A stretch of DNA of 64,000 bases, from assembly GCA_030041545.1 (NCBI GenBank), contig JASHNQ010000015.1, positions 62,001-126,000 on the forward strand, read 5' to 3'. The position numbers and the translations under genes are program-made. Every line of letters starts with the position of its first letter. Position 1 is the first letter of the stretch. This stretch comes from a candidate division FCPU426 bacterium. GTDB taxonomy: Bacteria; Oederibacteriota; Muellerivitia; Muellerivitales; Muellerivitaceae. The notes below the pieces were generated by a model. The model was given only the letters and a program-made list of their open reading frames with translations. It made no database searches and had not been told where the DNA came from. Positions 42,208 to 52,479 of this stretch are shown here, in pieces.

Positions 42208-43401
42208 TCACCGGGTGAACTCGTCGACTTGGTTATTATCCGTGTCGGTGACGAACAAGTCATCGCTGCTATCCAGCGCAAGGAAGGTGGGATAGGCAAA
42301 ACCATCGATCTCGCCAAGGTAGGCCCCCTGGGGCGTGGCGTAAACCACCCTCGGCCCGGTGGAAGTCACGGTGGGATTATCGGGATCGGAAATGAAAAGG
42401 TTGCCCTGGGAATCCACCCCGATGCCGTTGGGGATGTTCAGGGGATTGGCCCAACCCGACCCGTTGAAGGAGCCCGTATAGGCGTACTGGCTGTTGAACA
42501 CGTCGACCTGGTGGTTGCTCTCGTCGGAGACGTAAAGGTTGCCGGACTTGTCCAGGGCCAAATCAAAGGGGTCCATGTTGGGGACGGCCCCAAAGGCAGT
42601 CTCATTCAAAACCGAATCGTCCGCCCAAGCCAGGTTCCAGACCGTGTTCGTTCCGATGTCCCCCACCACCAGGTTGCCGCCGGCGTCGATCTTCACGCAA
42701 AAAGGGCTGGACATCATCCCCTGGGCGGTCCATGTGTAGTCGTAAGTATAGGAAGAGGAGCCCAGGAGATATCCGTCCACCTCGGCGTCGCTGCCGTAAT
42801 CAGCCACGTAAAGCTCGCCGTTGGAATCAATGGCCATGCCCGCAAGGTCGGGAGAGGCGCCGTGGGGCGTCACGCTGTAAAGATAACCCCCCGTGGAGTT
42901 GAAGACCTGGACGTTTTTAACCCCATTGTCGCCCACCGCCAGGTAACCATCGCACACCGCCACGCCTAAGGGCTCCTCGAAGTAGCCGTTGGAGCCGAGG
43001 GTGGGGGCGGGGGTGACGGACGGCAGGGTCGAGTAAAGGGACCAGGCTGTCGAGGAGTAAGGGGTGACTGTCTGGGTCGGCGTGGAGGTGATAAGGGGGG
43101 TGGGGGTCGCGGTGGGCTGGCCCGTGGCGGTTTCGCTGGCCTGTTGGTCCGCGGTGGCGGCCTGCTGGGCCGTGGCCGTGGCCTTGGCGTCGTGGGTGGC
43201 CACGAAGAGGGCCTGCTGGGTGGCGGTTTCGGCCGCCTGGAGGGTGGCCGTGGCGTTGGGCGTGGAAGTGGGCGTGAAGGTGGGGGTGGGAGTGAAGGTG
43301 TCGGTGGGGGCGGAGGCGGACGAGGGGCTGTTCTTGCCCGGGCAGCCGGCCAGGAACAAAAACCCCGCCAAGGACAAAGCCAGGAATAACGCGAATTTCA
43401 T
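42208..43401 (-). CDS. NHL-repeat lipoprotein, copy A
   Basis: 397 residues from ATG 43401 (GGGGGG upstream). The signal ends FLFLAGCPG. The stalk here is short Thr/Pro followed by an Ala/Gln/Thr-rich, probably helical segment (LQAAETATQQALFVATHDAK). The propeller parallels copy B (ELYVADYGSDAEVDGYLLG, NLVVGDIGTNTVWNLAW, GIGVDSQGNLFISDPDN, RVVYATPQGAYLGEIDGF). First gene of the duplicated unit on this strand. Likely an outer-membrane lipoprotein; ligand unknown. Confidence 0.85.
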   Translation of the reverse strand: MKFALFLALSLAGFLFLAGCPGKNSPSSASAPTDTFTPTPTFTPTSTPNATATLQAAETATQQALFVATHDAKATATAQQAATADQQASETATGQPTATPTPLITSTPTQTVTPYSSTAWSLYSTLPSVTPAPTLGSNGYFEEPLGVAVCDGYLAVGDNGVKNVQVFNSTGGYLYSVTPHGASPDLAGMAIDSNGELYVADYGSDAEVDGYLLGSSSYTYDYTWTAQGMMSSPFCVKIDAGGNLVVGDIGTNTVWNLAWADDSVLNETAFGAVPNMDPFDLALDKSGNLYVSDESNHQVDVFNSQYAYTGSFNGSGWANPLNIPNGIGVDSQGNLFISDPDNPTVTSTGPRVVYATPQGAYLGEIDGFAYPTFLALDSSDDLFVTDTDNNQVDEFTR

Positions 43402-43577
43402 GGTCCCCCCTCGATGCGGCGCCGGAACGGAAGTTTGGCGAAAGACGCCGTTTTTAACGGCCTTTAAAGATACCAAATCCTATTTCCTTTTTCAAAAGGC
43501 CTCCACTTTTTTAGCGGCCCTTTTCCGCCAAGGGCCGCGTCTAATGTTCATCGCTTAAATCACCGACGGAGGATACC

Positions 43578-44195
43578 ATGCTGAAATTTCGTGACCTTTG
43601 GATGCCCGGTTTGTTGGCGGTGGCGGCCACCGGCTTCACCCTGGCCCCTTCCCTGGCCTTGGCCCAGGATGACGCTTCCACGACGGCCCCGGCGGGCGAC
43701 AACGGCGGCCCTTCCAAGGGCGGCTGGGACCACCCCCATGGCGGATGGGGCGGGCCCATGGGTGGATTCAAGGAAATGCTCGGCCTTACCGACGACCAGG
43801 AATCCCAATTGAAAGACCTCTTCAAGTCCCAAATGGAGGAATCCAAGATGTTAAGGGACAAGGTCCGGCTGGATACGGACATGCTGCGCCTGAAGCTGGA
43901 CGGCAAGGCCTCGGACGACGAGATCAAGGATGCCTTGGACAAGTTGAAGACGGAAAAGAAAGAAATGCAGGCCGCTCATGAGAAGTTCCAAGCCAAGCTG
44001 GATTCCATCCTCACCCCCCGGCAGCAGGCCCAAATGATGCTGGACCACGGCCACCGCGGCGGATGGGGGCGGGGCGGGATGATGGGCGGGCGCCCCGGTT
44101 TCGGCGGCGGCCACGGATGGCATAAAGGCGGCAAGGGCAAGGACATGAAGGGCGCGCCCCAAGGCGGCGATGCCCAAGGCAACGGCAACAACTAA
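43578..44195 (+). CDS. Spy/CpxP-like periplasmic protein
   Basis: 205 residues, GGAGG before the ATG. The signal peptide ends LALAQ. The helical core (about 60-150) carries two LTxxQ-type elements, LGLTDDQESQLKDLF and ILTPRQQAQMML, as in Spy/CpxP chaperones and CnrX-type metal sensors. The flanks are His/Gly/Trp-rich (GGWDHPHGGWGGPMGG; GGHGWHKGGKGKDMKG), so metal binding is plausible. Transcribed alone, ending in the hairpin at 44269. Confidence 0.85.
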   Translation: MLKFRDLWMPGLLAVAATGFTLAPSLALAQDDASTTAPAGDNGGPSKGGWDHPHGGWGGPMGGFKEMLGLTDDQESQLKDLFKSQMEESKMLRDKVRLDTDMLRLKLDGKASDDEIKDALDKLKTEKKEMQAAHEKFQAKLDSILTPRQQAQMMLDHGHRGGWGRGGMMGGRPGFGGGHGWHKGGKGKDMKGAPQGGDAQGNGNN

Positions 44196-44226
44196 CCGCG
44201 GCGCTTAAAACCGCGACCGGCCCTAG

Positions 44227-44326
44227 GGCCGTTCTAGAAACCCTCACACTCTCCTTCCAGCAGGTTAGGCCCGGTGGATAAACCCCCCGCCGGGCTTTTT
44301 TCCATGTGAGGGTTTCTGGAACGGCC
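44227..44326. repeat. Nested inverted repeat around a terminator
   Basis: Outer 22-base arms (GGCCGTTCTAGAAACCC... and inverse, one mismatch) at 44227-44248 and 44305-44326 enclose the terminator. The rest of the 44196-44518 gap shows no gene. Confidence 0.75.
44269..44301 (+). terminator. Rho-independent terminator of the Spy-like gene
   Basis: Stem GCCCGGTGG / CCGCCGGGC (one G-U) followed by six Ts, 74 bases after the stop. Confidence 0.75.
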
Positions 44327-44518
44327 TGGGGGTTGAAGTACTCCTAGTAGATGCCCACGGACAAGCCCGTGGAACTCCAACCGGCACGATTAGAACTTCC
44401 ACTGATGTTTACATTTACGGTTACGCCAAACGCTATATCTGGAAAAGCGTTTGGTGTAACTCAATAATGCAACCATCCGTAGAACCTGTTTCATCCCCCT
44501 AAAGCAAATAATTCCATC

Positions 44519-47500
44519 TCAATGCACAACCGCGACCTGCCCGGTGACGGGCGATCCCGGGAATCCATTCGGGATCACCAACTCGAACAGGTACAGGCCG
44601 CTGGCCACCGACTGCCTGGCCTGGTTGATAAGGTTCCAGGTGATCACGTTCGCCCCCGTGTTGCCCTGCACCGTGACCTGGTAAACCAATTCGCCCGAGA
44701 CGGTATACAGGCTCAGGGAGATGGGCGAGGGCTCGTCCAAGGTGACCGCCATTTGGATAGGCTGTCCCGCCGTGGACAGGTTGGTGTAGGCCAGCCGGTG
44801 GTGGCGGGGAGTGGGGGTGAAAGTGGGCGTGGAGGTGGGAGAAGGCGTCGAAGTGGAAAGGCCCGTAGGAGTGCTTGACGGCGTCCCAGTTGGTGTTAAA
44901 GAGGCCGTTGGAGTCAGGGAGGGTGGCGGTGAGCTTGTCGAACTCGCTGTCGCGCTAGCCGTCAACGTATTCAAAGGCGTGTAGGTCGGGGTCAAAGACG
45001 GCGTGGAGGTGGAAGTAAGCGTAACGGTGGAAGTGGGGGTGGAGGAAGCCGTCGAGGTCGCCGTTTGGGTCGACGTCGGCGTCGGCGAAGGAGTATCGCT
45101 AGATGTGGCGGTGGAAGTCGGTGTCAGCGAGGCGGTCAGGGTCGAAGTGAAAGTGGAAGTGGCCGTAGGCGTCGCCGTTGAGGTCGTGGTGGAGGAAGCG
45201 GTGGAAGTCGCCGTTTGGGTCGATGTCAGCGTCGGCGAATGGGTGGCGGTCGCCGTGGCGGTGGAGGTGGACGTGGCGGTTGGGGTTGAAGTGGCGGTCC
45301 ACGTGTCCGTGGCGGTATTCGAGGAGGTTTCCGTCGGCGTGGAAGTGGGGGTGGAAGAAGCCGTCGAAGTCGGCGTACCGGTCGATGTCAACGACGGCGA
45401 ATGGGTGGCGGTCGCCATGGCGGTGGAGGTAGGCGTGCCGGTGGGGGTTGAAGTGGCGGTCCACGTATCCGTGGCGGTATTCAAGGAGGTTTCCGTCGGC
45501 GTGGAAGTAGGGGTGGAGGAAGACGTCGGGGTTGGCGTGAAGGTGGCGGTGGCCGTGGACGTCGCCGTTGAGGTTGCGGTGGAGGAAGCCGTCGAGGTCG
45601 CCGTTTGGGTCGACGTCGGCGTCGGCGAAGGAGTATCGCTAGATGTGGCGGTGGAAGTCGGTGTCAGCGAGGCGGTCAGAGTCGAAGTGAAAGTGGAAGT
45701 GGCCGTAGGCGTCGCCGTTGAGGTCGTGGTGGAGGAAGCCGTCGAGGTCGCCGTTTGGGTCGACGTCGGCGTCGGCGAAGGAGTATCGCTAGATGTGGCG
45801 GTGGAAGTCGGTGTCAGCGAGGCGGTCAGGGTCGAAGTGAAAGTGGAAGTGGCCGTAGGCGTCGCCGTTGAGGTCGTGGTGGAGGAAGACGTTGGGGTCG
45901 GCGTGAAGGTCGAAGTAGCCGTCGATGTGGGAGTGGAAGTGGCGGTGGCGGAAGCCGTCGAAGTTGCCGTTTGGGTCGACGTCGGCGTCGGCGAATGGGT
46001 ATCGGTGGGCGTGGCGGTGAAAGTGGGCGTCAGCGAGAAGGTCGGGGTCGAAGTGGTTGTGGAAGTTGAAGTGAGAGTTACGGTGGAAGTAGCCGTGGAC
46101 GTCGGGGTGGAAGTGGCCGTGTTGGTGGAGGTTGGGGTTCCTGTCCGGGTCGGCGTCGCGGAAGGCGAAACCGTCGGGGTGGCGGCCGGCGAAGTGGGGG
46201 TGGGCGTAGTAGTACCGCAGGAGGAGGCGGCCAGCCCGGTCAGGCCGTTGATGAGGGCCTGGCCCGTGGGCGACCCCCATCCCGTGGCCAGGTCGTAACC
46301 GGTGACGGCGGAATAAAGCGAGGGGTCGCCGTCGAGGTTGTTGTTACCCGTGGTGATGTCGTGGAATTCGCTCCCATAACCGCTTCCCTGCCCGAGGGTG
46401 TAAAGGGCGGGGTTGGCGAAACCGATGGTCACCCCGCCCGCCGCGCCCTGTTGGTTGGTAAGGGCCAGGAACCCGGCCCAAAGGGGCGTGGCACAGCTGG
46501 TACCCACCACCGTGTAATAGGAGTAATTCGTATTGCTGACGTAGCTCTCATCCGCCGTGACGAAGACGTTCACCGCGTTCATGGAAACGTCCGGGATGTT
46601 CCTTTGGGTGGCGGACCCGCCGTTGGAGGACATACTGAGGGTTTGCTGGTAGGAGGGGATGGTGACCCCGGAACAAACGCCCCCGCCCCCCGCGTAAGTG
46701 GACCCGTTAAAGGGCGCGTTCCAGGTGGTTTCGGAACCATAGGCGCCGCCCTGCAGGGTCAGTTCGGTGCCCCCTACCACCGTCATGGTAATTTGGGAAT
46801 AAAGGTTGATGGGCGCCGGCACCGTGGGCGTGGGGTCCCCGCTGACGTAGGCGCCGTAATCCCCCGCCGCCTGGAAGAAGGCCTGGCCCTGGGCTTGGAA
46901 CTCCTCGAAGATGACCGTGGTGCCCGCGTCCCCGAAGCCGCTCCAGGAACAGCTGATCTGCTCGGCCTCGTCGTTGGAGGCGATCTCGTCCAGGAGGGCG
47001 TCCGCGTCCGAGGAGTTGTTGGGCGCCTCGTACACCAAAACCTGGGACAGGCCGGGCGCCATGCAAATGGACATTTCGATGTCCAGGGAGCATTCCACGA
47101 TGCCGTCGGAGTCGGATTTGTCGAGGGTGAAACCGTCCACCGCCACGTTGGTCAGGGTCACGTTGGGAAGCCCGGTGAGGCTCTCATAGCCCGTGATGTC
47201 GCTGGCGTAATACCCCTCGAACTCCACCAAGGCCACGGACTGGCCCGTGCCGGTCAGGCATACGCCCGGCGCGTAGCCGTTCCGGAAGTCGCCGCCCCAA
47301 AAAAGCCCCCCGGGCGCCGAACCCGTGCCTGGGGCTGGGGTAGGCGTGGGGGTGGCGCGGCCGCCAAACGCGGGCGAGGCGCCGGAAGCCGGGGAAGGCG
47401 CCGACCAGCGCCGCAAGGCCCCGACGTGGGCCGCAGGCCGGGGCCGCCGGAAATCATCCAGGCCGCTGATATGGGCGACGGGAACGTCCAGGTCCAGGGA

Positions 47501-48001
47501 GGGCTCGTTTTGCGGCGCGTAAAACAGGCTGCCGTCCGGCCTCTGGTAACGTCCCAAGCGGACGTAGAAGGCTTTCTCGACATCCGCCGCGGCCCCCCCC
47601 ACTTCCAAAAGGACCCGGTTGGAGGCGGTGGAAAGCACCGTCAAATGATGGGACCGCATAAAGGCCGCCACGGCCTGGTAGTCGTCCTCGGTGGGGCTGT
47701 ATTTTTCGGCGAACTGTGGGGCGGTGAGGAAATGCCGGTAAAGCGGGCTGTTGGGGTCGCTGACCTGCTTTAAGAAAGCCTGGAGGTCTTCCGGATGGCG
47801 CAAGGGGAGGATGACGGAGAGCGTCATGGGCGCGCTGTCCTCCACGGGCCCCACCGGGGACAAGCCGGCCGTTTCAGGCAGCATGTGGCCGCTCAATGGC
47901 TGGCGGCCCTGGGCCCAGGCCTGGGTTCCAACCCCGGCGAGGGCGATCAAGCTGAAAACGATTCCTAATCTGCGCAAAACCGTCACCTTCAATTGTGGCA
48001 A
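44519..48001 (-). CDS. Giant secreted S53 (sedolisin/kumamolisin) peptidase with Thr-rich linker
   Basis: 1160 residues from TTG 48001 (AGGGA five bases upstream). Signal peptide to about 30; pro-kumamolisin activation domain about 40-195; S53 catalytic domain about 235-590 with E and D in [11 protein letters not shown], the oxyanion Asp in [11 protein letters not shown], catalytic Ser in [13 protein letters not shown], and the Ca site around [13 protein letters not shown]. Residues about 596-1063 are Thr/Ser/Pro repeats. The final 95 residues ([24 protein letters not shown]) form a FlgD/type-A-like beta domain. An acid-type endopeptidase tethered or presented far from the surface. Linker length is exceptional. 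Confidence 0.9.
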   Translation of the reverse strand: MPQLKVTVLRRLGIVFSLIALAGVGTQAWAQGRQPLSGHMLPETAGLSPVGPVEDSAPMTLSVILPLRHPEDLQAFLKQVSDPNSPLYRHFLTAPQFAEKYSPTEDDYQAVAAFMRSHHLTVLSTASNRVLLEVGGAAADVEKAFYVRLGRYQRPDGSLFYAPQNEPSLDLDVPVAHISGLDDFRRPRPAAHVGALRRWSAPSPASGASPAFGGRATPTPTPAPGTGSAPGGLFWGGDFRNGYAPGVCLTGTGQSVALVEFEGYYASDITGYESLTGLPNVTLTNVAVDGFTLDKSDSDGIVECSLDIEMSICMAPGLSQVLVYEAPNNSSDADALLDEIASNDEAEQISCSWSGFGDAGTTVIFEEFQAQGQAFFQAAGDYGAYVSGDPTPTVPAPINLYSQITMTVVGGTELTLQGGAYGSETTWNAPFNGSTYAGGGGVCSGVTIPSYQQTLSMSSNGGSATQRNIPDVSMNAVNVFVTADESYVSNTNYSYYTVVGTSCATPLWAGFLALTNQQGAAGGVTIGFANPALYTLGQGSGYGSEFHDITTGNNNLDGDPSLYSAVTGYDLATGWGSPTGQALINGLTGLAASSCGTTTPTPTSPAATPTVSPSATPTRTGTPTSTNTATSTPTSTATSTVTLTSTSTTTSTPTFSLTPTFTATPTDTHSPTPTSTQTATSTASATATSTPTSTATSTFTPTPTSSSTTTSTATPTATSTFTSTLTASLTPTSTATSSDTPSPTPTSTQTATSTASSTTTSTATPTATSTFTSTLTASLTPTSTATSSDTPSPTPTSTQTATSTASSTATSTATSTATATFTPTPTSSSTPTSTPTETSLNTATDTWTATSTPTGTPTSTAMATATHSPSLTSTGTPTSTASSTPTSTPTETSSNTATDTWTATSTPTATSTSTATATATHSPTLTSTQTATSTASSTTTSTATPTATSTFTSTLTASLTPTSTATSSDTPSPTPTSTQTATSTASSTPTSTVTLTSTSTPSLTPTYTPLNTLTASATASSTSSPPPSLTPTASLTPTGTPSSTPTGLSTSTPSPTSTPTFTPTPRHHRLAYTNLSTAGQPIQMAVTLDEPSPISLSLYTVSGELVYQVTVQGNTGANVITWNLINQARQSVASGLYLFELVIPNGFPGSPVTGQVAVVH
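44810..46215. repeat. Imperfect tandem repeats coding the Thr-rich linker
   Basis: About 1.4 kb of hexamer-like units (coding TPTSTA, STATST). A block of about 140 bases recurs almost unchanged near 45061, 45601 and 45741, showing expansion by unequal recombination. Confidence 0.85.
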
Positions 48002-48211
48002 GGCCGTCCCTGCAAGGACCGGCGTTTAAATTTCTTGGTTGGTTAAGGGTGGAGGAATTATAAACGAAACCGGCAAAAGGCTTGCGTTAAAAAGATGGAA
48101 CTCCATGGGGAACGCCGGGGAACCGGGAGATTTATGGAGGATAGGCCTTCGTTTTCCCTGTTGGGGAAGCGTATTTTGAACGTTTCAGCGGGGATACCGC
48201 GGCCGGCAGGC

Positions 48212-50229
48212 TTAGGAGTGGATGTTCCTCAACTCTTCATCCCCTCCATCTTCCTTCGAATTCTTTCTTTGGAGCCTTTGGTAATTGCGCAGGGCCCTTT
48301 GGTAACCCTTGTCCGCGGCTTCCTTGTACCACTTCATGGCCTCGCCCATGTCCGGATTGACCCCCCGGCCGCGCTCGTAAACAAAACCCATATTGTTCAT
48401 GGCGTGCACGTTGCCCTGGGCTGCGGACTTCTTGAACCATTCGATGGCCTGGGCGTAATCCAGGGGCAGCCCCCACCCGTGCCGCAGCAGGTAACCCATG
48501 TCGTTTTGCGCCGGGGCGTTGCCCTGGTCCGCGGCTTTCCGGTACCACTGGGCGGCCTGCGCATAGTCCTTGTCCACCCCCCGGCCATGGTGGTACATGG
48601 TGCCCAGGTGGAATTCGGCCCAGGCGTAGTCTTTCTCCGCCGCCTTACGGAACCAGTCCAGGGCTTTGTCGTAATCCTGGTCCACGCCCCAACCGTTCTC
48701 GAAGGTCAGGCCCAAAAAATCCTCGGCCTGGGCACCGCCCTCGTCGGCGTATTTCTGGAAATAGTCCTCGGACCGCGACGGGTCCTTGGAAACGCCCGCT
48801 CCCCGGCTGTAAAGCTTGCCCAACTGGAGCCAGGCGAGTGGGCTGCCGTCGTCCGCGGCCCTCTGGTACCACTGGACCGCCTGGGTTAAATCGGGTTTCA
48901 TTAAACGGAGGGGGGCGTAATATTGCAAGACGCCCCCCCCTTTTTCAAAGCACCAACCCAGGTAGGCCTCCCTTTCTTTCCCCGCCTGGCCCACGTACTC
49001 GCCGAAATACTTTCCGGCTTTGGCTTGATCCCGGGGAACTTCCTCCCCCATCTCATAGACGAGGCCCAACTCAAAGGGGGCTGTTGAAACGCCTTGCGAG
49101 TCCGCCTCCTCCAGGTCCCTGAGGCCTTTGGCCGTGTCCTTGGCTATGTTGAAACCGGTGAGAAGTGCCGACCCGACGAATTCCAGGGCCGGGCCATAGC
49201 CGTTGTCCGCCGCCTTTTGGATCCATTGCAGGGAAGTATTGACATCCACTCCTGAACCGGTTTCGTGAGAATACATCTGGCCCAGTTCGCATTGGGCCAG
49301 GCCCCACCCCTGGTCCGCGGCCTTCCTCATCCACTCCAAGGCCTTGGAATAGTCCTGGGAAACCCCCATACCGTACGCGTAGTAGCAAGACAGGATTTGT
49401 TCGGCATAAGGTGCGTTCTGGTCAGCGGCCTTTTGGTACCAGTTGAAAGCCTCTTGAAAATGATCCTTTTCCCCGCTTTTGAGCGCATGGAAATGGCCCT
49501 CGAAAATCTGGCCCAGGGCGCTTCCCCTTCCGGCCGAATCACCGACCAGTTTCTCAGCCTTTTGGGGGTCGGCTGTCACCCCCACCCTTGCCGGTACATC
49601 AAACCCAACAGGGCTTCGGCTTCCTTGTTTCCCTGGTCCGAGGATTTTTGGAGCAGGGTCGCCGCCTGGGCATAATCCACCGGCTGCCAGCATCCGGTCA
49701 AATAACTCCATCCCAGGATCAATTGGAACGTAGGGTCGCCGCTGGCAGCGGAGGCCTCCAGGCTGATGGGTTCCGAGTCCGAGTTTGAGAAAGGTGATCT
49801 TCCCAGCCATTGGGCCACCTGGACTCGGTCACGATGCGTGAAATACCGGAAGTCGAAAAATCTTTCTACGCCCAAAGGAGTAGGGGTAGGGGTAGCCTGG
49901 TTGGATGCCGGGGCATAAGCCGCAGCCTTGTCCCATTCCCCATTTCGGAATATGTAAAGGAATTGGTCGACTTTCCTCTCCGGTGTGCCGGTGGCGGAAG
50001 GAGTGGTTGTTTCTTCCGGGGCTGGTAAGGAAAGCTGGCCCGGCGCGGTGGGCGTCGCGGTCGGAAAGAGGTCGGCCGCATCTTCCTCCGAATCGGCCGA
50101 ATCGGCCTCAGGAGGGGGGGTGGCCGTCCAAGCGGGAGACGGTTGAGATCCAGGTGGACCGCCCGCCCAAAGGGGCACGGCTGAAAGAAGGACGAGCAGG
50201 CAGCCAACGGCTGAGCATCGTGGTTTCAT
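48212..50229 (-). pseudogene. Sel1-repeat protein gene with a frameshift
   Basis: ATG 50229 opens a signal peptide (VGCLLVLLSAVPLWAG), a Pro/Thr stalk and the first Sel1 unit (ALLGLMYRQGWG), then hits TGA. The frame continues one base over with VTADPQKAEKL and about ten further Sel1 repeats (WYQKAADQNAPYAEQILS; LGTMYHHGRGVDKDYAQA; MGFVYERGRGVNPDMGEA) to 48212. Adding one G to the GGGGG run near 49579 joins both into ~672 residues. Upstream part 49576-50229, downstream part 48212 to about 49580. A scaffold-type secreted protein if functional. Confidence 0.75.
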
Positions 50230-50413
50230 AGGGACTCTTTAATAAGCCGGACTTTCGACCGGATGACACTATATGGCATTTTCCAGAGGGGCGGTTAAAT
50301 CCGTTTAAAATTTCGTTTGGACTTTGGAAAGTGAATAAAAAGGGGGCGGCTCAGGGCACCGCCCCCAACTCTCTCTCCTGGGTTTTGGAAGTGTGGATGT
50401 TTTTCCGGTTTTG

Positions 50414-50445
50414 CTGAGACCTGATGCCTGACACCTGATACCTGG
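50414..50445. repeat. Half-copy of the CAGGTATCAGGTGTCAGG-type repeat
   Basis: CCTGACACCTGATACCTGG just after the efflux-pump stop; the full palindrome is at 26647. Confidence 0.6.
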
Positions 50446-50449
50446 TTTT

Positions 50450-52075
50450 TTAATGCGCATCCGCCGGGTTGCCCATGTGCTGCGGTTTCTTCATGAACAG
50501 GATCGGGAGGCCCGCCACCGCGAAGCCGATCACCATGACCCAGGCCATCTGGTCGAAAGCCATGACGAAAGCCTGCTTCTTCACGCGGAAATAGGCTTCC
50601 TTGACCATCAGGGTGTCTGGGTTGTAAAGGCCCACCTCATTTGAAAAACGGTAGGCCATGCCCTGGGCGCCCCGGGCCCATTGGGAAAAGCCCATGGTCA
50701 GCGGGCTGATGTATTGCCGCAAGTGATCGTAGGCCGCGTCGGAGGCGTTGCCGAACATGGTGGAAAGAAGGGCGATCCCCAAGCTTCCCCCCAGCTGGCG
50801 CGAGAGGTTCATGATGCCCGCGGCCTGGCCCAGGGCGGGCCCCTTGAAACCCCCCAGCACCATGGCGTTGATGGGGATGAAAAGCGCGGCCATGCCCAGC
50901 CCCCGGATCATCAGGGGCCAGAAGAGGTTCCAATAAGTGGACTGGGGGGTGAAATGGGCGATCATCAAGAGCGCCACGTCCGTGATGCCGATGCCCCAGA
51001 CCATGAAAAGCCGGGGGTCCCGCTTTTGCAGCTGGAAGCCGATGATGGGCATCATCATGCCCGACGCCAGGGCCCCGGGCGTGAAAAGGTTGCCGGTCTG
51101 TCCTGCGTCCAGCCCCAGGATGGTGGAGGCGAATATGGGGATGAAAAAGATGAGGCCGTAAAGCATGCCGCCCACGCAGGCCATCATGAAGGTGCCGTTG
51201 ATGAGGCCGGGATAGCGGAATAGTTTCAAGTCCACGATGGGGTGTTCGATCGTGACTTCCCACCAGATGAAGGCGGGGATGCAAATGGCCGCTACGATGG
51301 TGAAGGCCATGATAAGTTTCGAGGAAAACCAGTCATCGGCCCGGCCCCGCTCCAAAACGAACTGCAGGCAGCCCACCCCCACGATCAAAAGCGCCAGGCC
51401 CAGGCTGTCCACGGGCGCGGCCTTCATTTTTTGGTGGGCTTCGGCGTGCTCGCCTTCCTCGGCGTGGTCGTGGATGTAAAGGGTGGCCAGGAAGGCCGCC
51501 AGGAGCCCCAGGGGCAGGTTGATGTTGAAGATCATGCGCCAGCCGAAATGGTCGGTGAGGTACCCGCCCAAGGGGGGGCCGATCGTGGGCCCGATGATGA
51601 CCACCATGCCGTAAAGGGCGCTGCCGATACCCGATCGCCTGCCCGGGAACATTTCCTGGATCAGGGCCTGGGAGGTGGGCAACAGCGCCCCGCCCGCCGC
51701 GCCCTGCACCACGCGGCAAAGCACGAGCGTCCAAAGGTTGGGGGCCAGGCCGCAGCACACCGAGGTGGCCACGAAGAGCAGGATGCAGGTGATGTAGTAC
51801 TTGCGGCGGCCGAAGCGGTTGCCCAGCCAGCCCGAAATGGGCAGGACGATGGCGTTGGAGATGATGTAGCCCGTGACCACCCAGCCGATCTCGTCCAGGG
51901 TGGCGCCCAGGTTGCCCATCATGGTGGGGATGGCCACGTTGACGATGGAGGTGTCCACGATCTCCAAGAGGGACGCCAGCCCGGCGGTCAACACCACCAG
52001 GAAGGCGGCCCTGGTAATGCCGCTTTGCGGCGGGGCCACGGCTTGGGTTTTGGTCATGACGCCTGCTTGTGCCAT
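50450..52075 (-). CDS. DHA2-family (EmrB/QacA-like) multidrug efflux transporter
   Basis: 541 residues, 14 predicted membrane helices. Family motifs: LEIVDTSIVNVAIPTM (motif D1), GWLGNRFGRRKYY (motif A), LCRVVQGAAGGALLPTSQAL (motif B) and GSALYGMVVIIGPTIGPPLGGYL (motif C, antiporter). It is a proton-driven drug exporter of the inner membrane that works with an EmrA-type fusion protein and TolC, both encoded upstream on the same strand. GAGG lies eight bases before the ATG. Separated from emrA-like by a methyltransferase and a small membrane protein gene. Confidence 0.94.
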   Translation of the reverse strand: MAQAGVMTKTQAVAPPQSGITRAAFLVVLTAGLASLLEIVDTSIVNVAIPTMMGNLGATLDEIGWVVTGYIISNAIVLPISGWLGNRFGRRKYYITCILLFVATSVCCGLAPNLWTLVLCRVVQGAAGGALLPTSQALIQEMFPGRRSGIGSALYGMVVIIGPTIGPPLGGYLTDHFGWRMIFNINLPLGLLAAFLATLYIHDHAEEGEHAEAHQKMKAAPVDSLGLALLIVGVGCLQFVLERGRADDWFSSKLIMAFTIVAAICIPAFIWWEVTIEHPIVDLKLFRYPGLINGTFMMACVGGMLYGLIFFIPIFASTILGLDAGQTGNLFTPGALASGMMMPIIGFQLQKRDPRLFMVWGIGITDVALLMIAHFTPQSTYWNLFWPLMIRGLGMAALFIPINAMVLGGFKGPALGQAAGIMNLSRQLGGSLGIALLSTMFGNASDAAYDHLRQYISPLTMGFSQWARGAQGMAYRFSNEVGLYNPDTLMVKEAYFRVKKQAFVMAFDQMAWVMVIGFAVAGLPILFMKKPQHMGNPADAH

Positions 52076-52084
52076 TTTAGGACC

Positions 52085-52465
52085 TCACAAAAAATAAGCG
52101 GCCAAGGTGGCGGCCAGGCTGATCGCCGCGGACAGGGCGATGAGTCCCAGGGCCCTTTGGCGGTCCTTGCGCCGGAACGCTTCTTCCACGACGTTTTCGG
52201 TTTGGAAAGCCGGCTTGTCCATGTTCACGAGGCCCCGCATCCCGAAATTAACGCAGAAACGGTGGGCGTACTGCACCCATCCGGTGACGGACAGGAGCGC
52301 GGGAAGCAAGAGGAAAAACCGGGCCCACTGGGGGGCGTGGGAGGCGTAAAGGATTCCGAGGAGGGCCAGGAAAAGGCCCAAGCCGATCCATCCGGCTGTC
52401 TTGCGCAGCTTGCGTTCCTGCGGGCCGATGTTGCAGGCGCCGGGTATGTATTTTTCCTGTTCCAT
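52085..52465 (-). CDS. Small membrane protein in the efflux cluster
   Basis: 126 residues from ATG 52465 (GGGAGGG upstream). The start KYIPGACNIGPQERKLRK with the Cys-Asn-Ile-Gly motif is seen in small three-helix proteins of unknown function; membrane helices at about 28-46, 52-70 and 104-124. It lies ten bases upstream of the transporter, so they are co-expressed. Possibly an accessory subunit; not established. Confidence 0.65.
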   Translation of the reverse strand: MEQEKYIPGACNIGPQERKLRKTAGWIGLGLFLALLGILYASHAPQWARFFLLLPALLSVTGWVQYAHRFCVNFGMRGLVNMDKPAFQTENVVEEAFRRKDRQRALGLIALSAAISLAATLAAYFL

Positions 52466-52479
52466 TTTTCCCTCCCGGC

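Noticed and set aside
45003-46298. Long plus-strand frame rich in Val/Glu opposite the Thr-rich linker
   Set aside because: It is the antisense of the tandem repeats coding TPTSTA; low complexity, no start context, and the minus-strand protein has clear domains on both sides.
48095-48889. Plus-strand frame opposite the Sel1 repeats
   Set aside because: Antisense of a repeat protein; no signal, motif or ribosome site.
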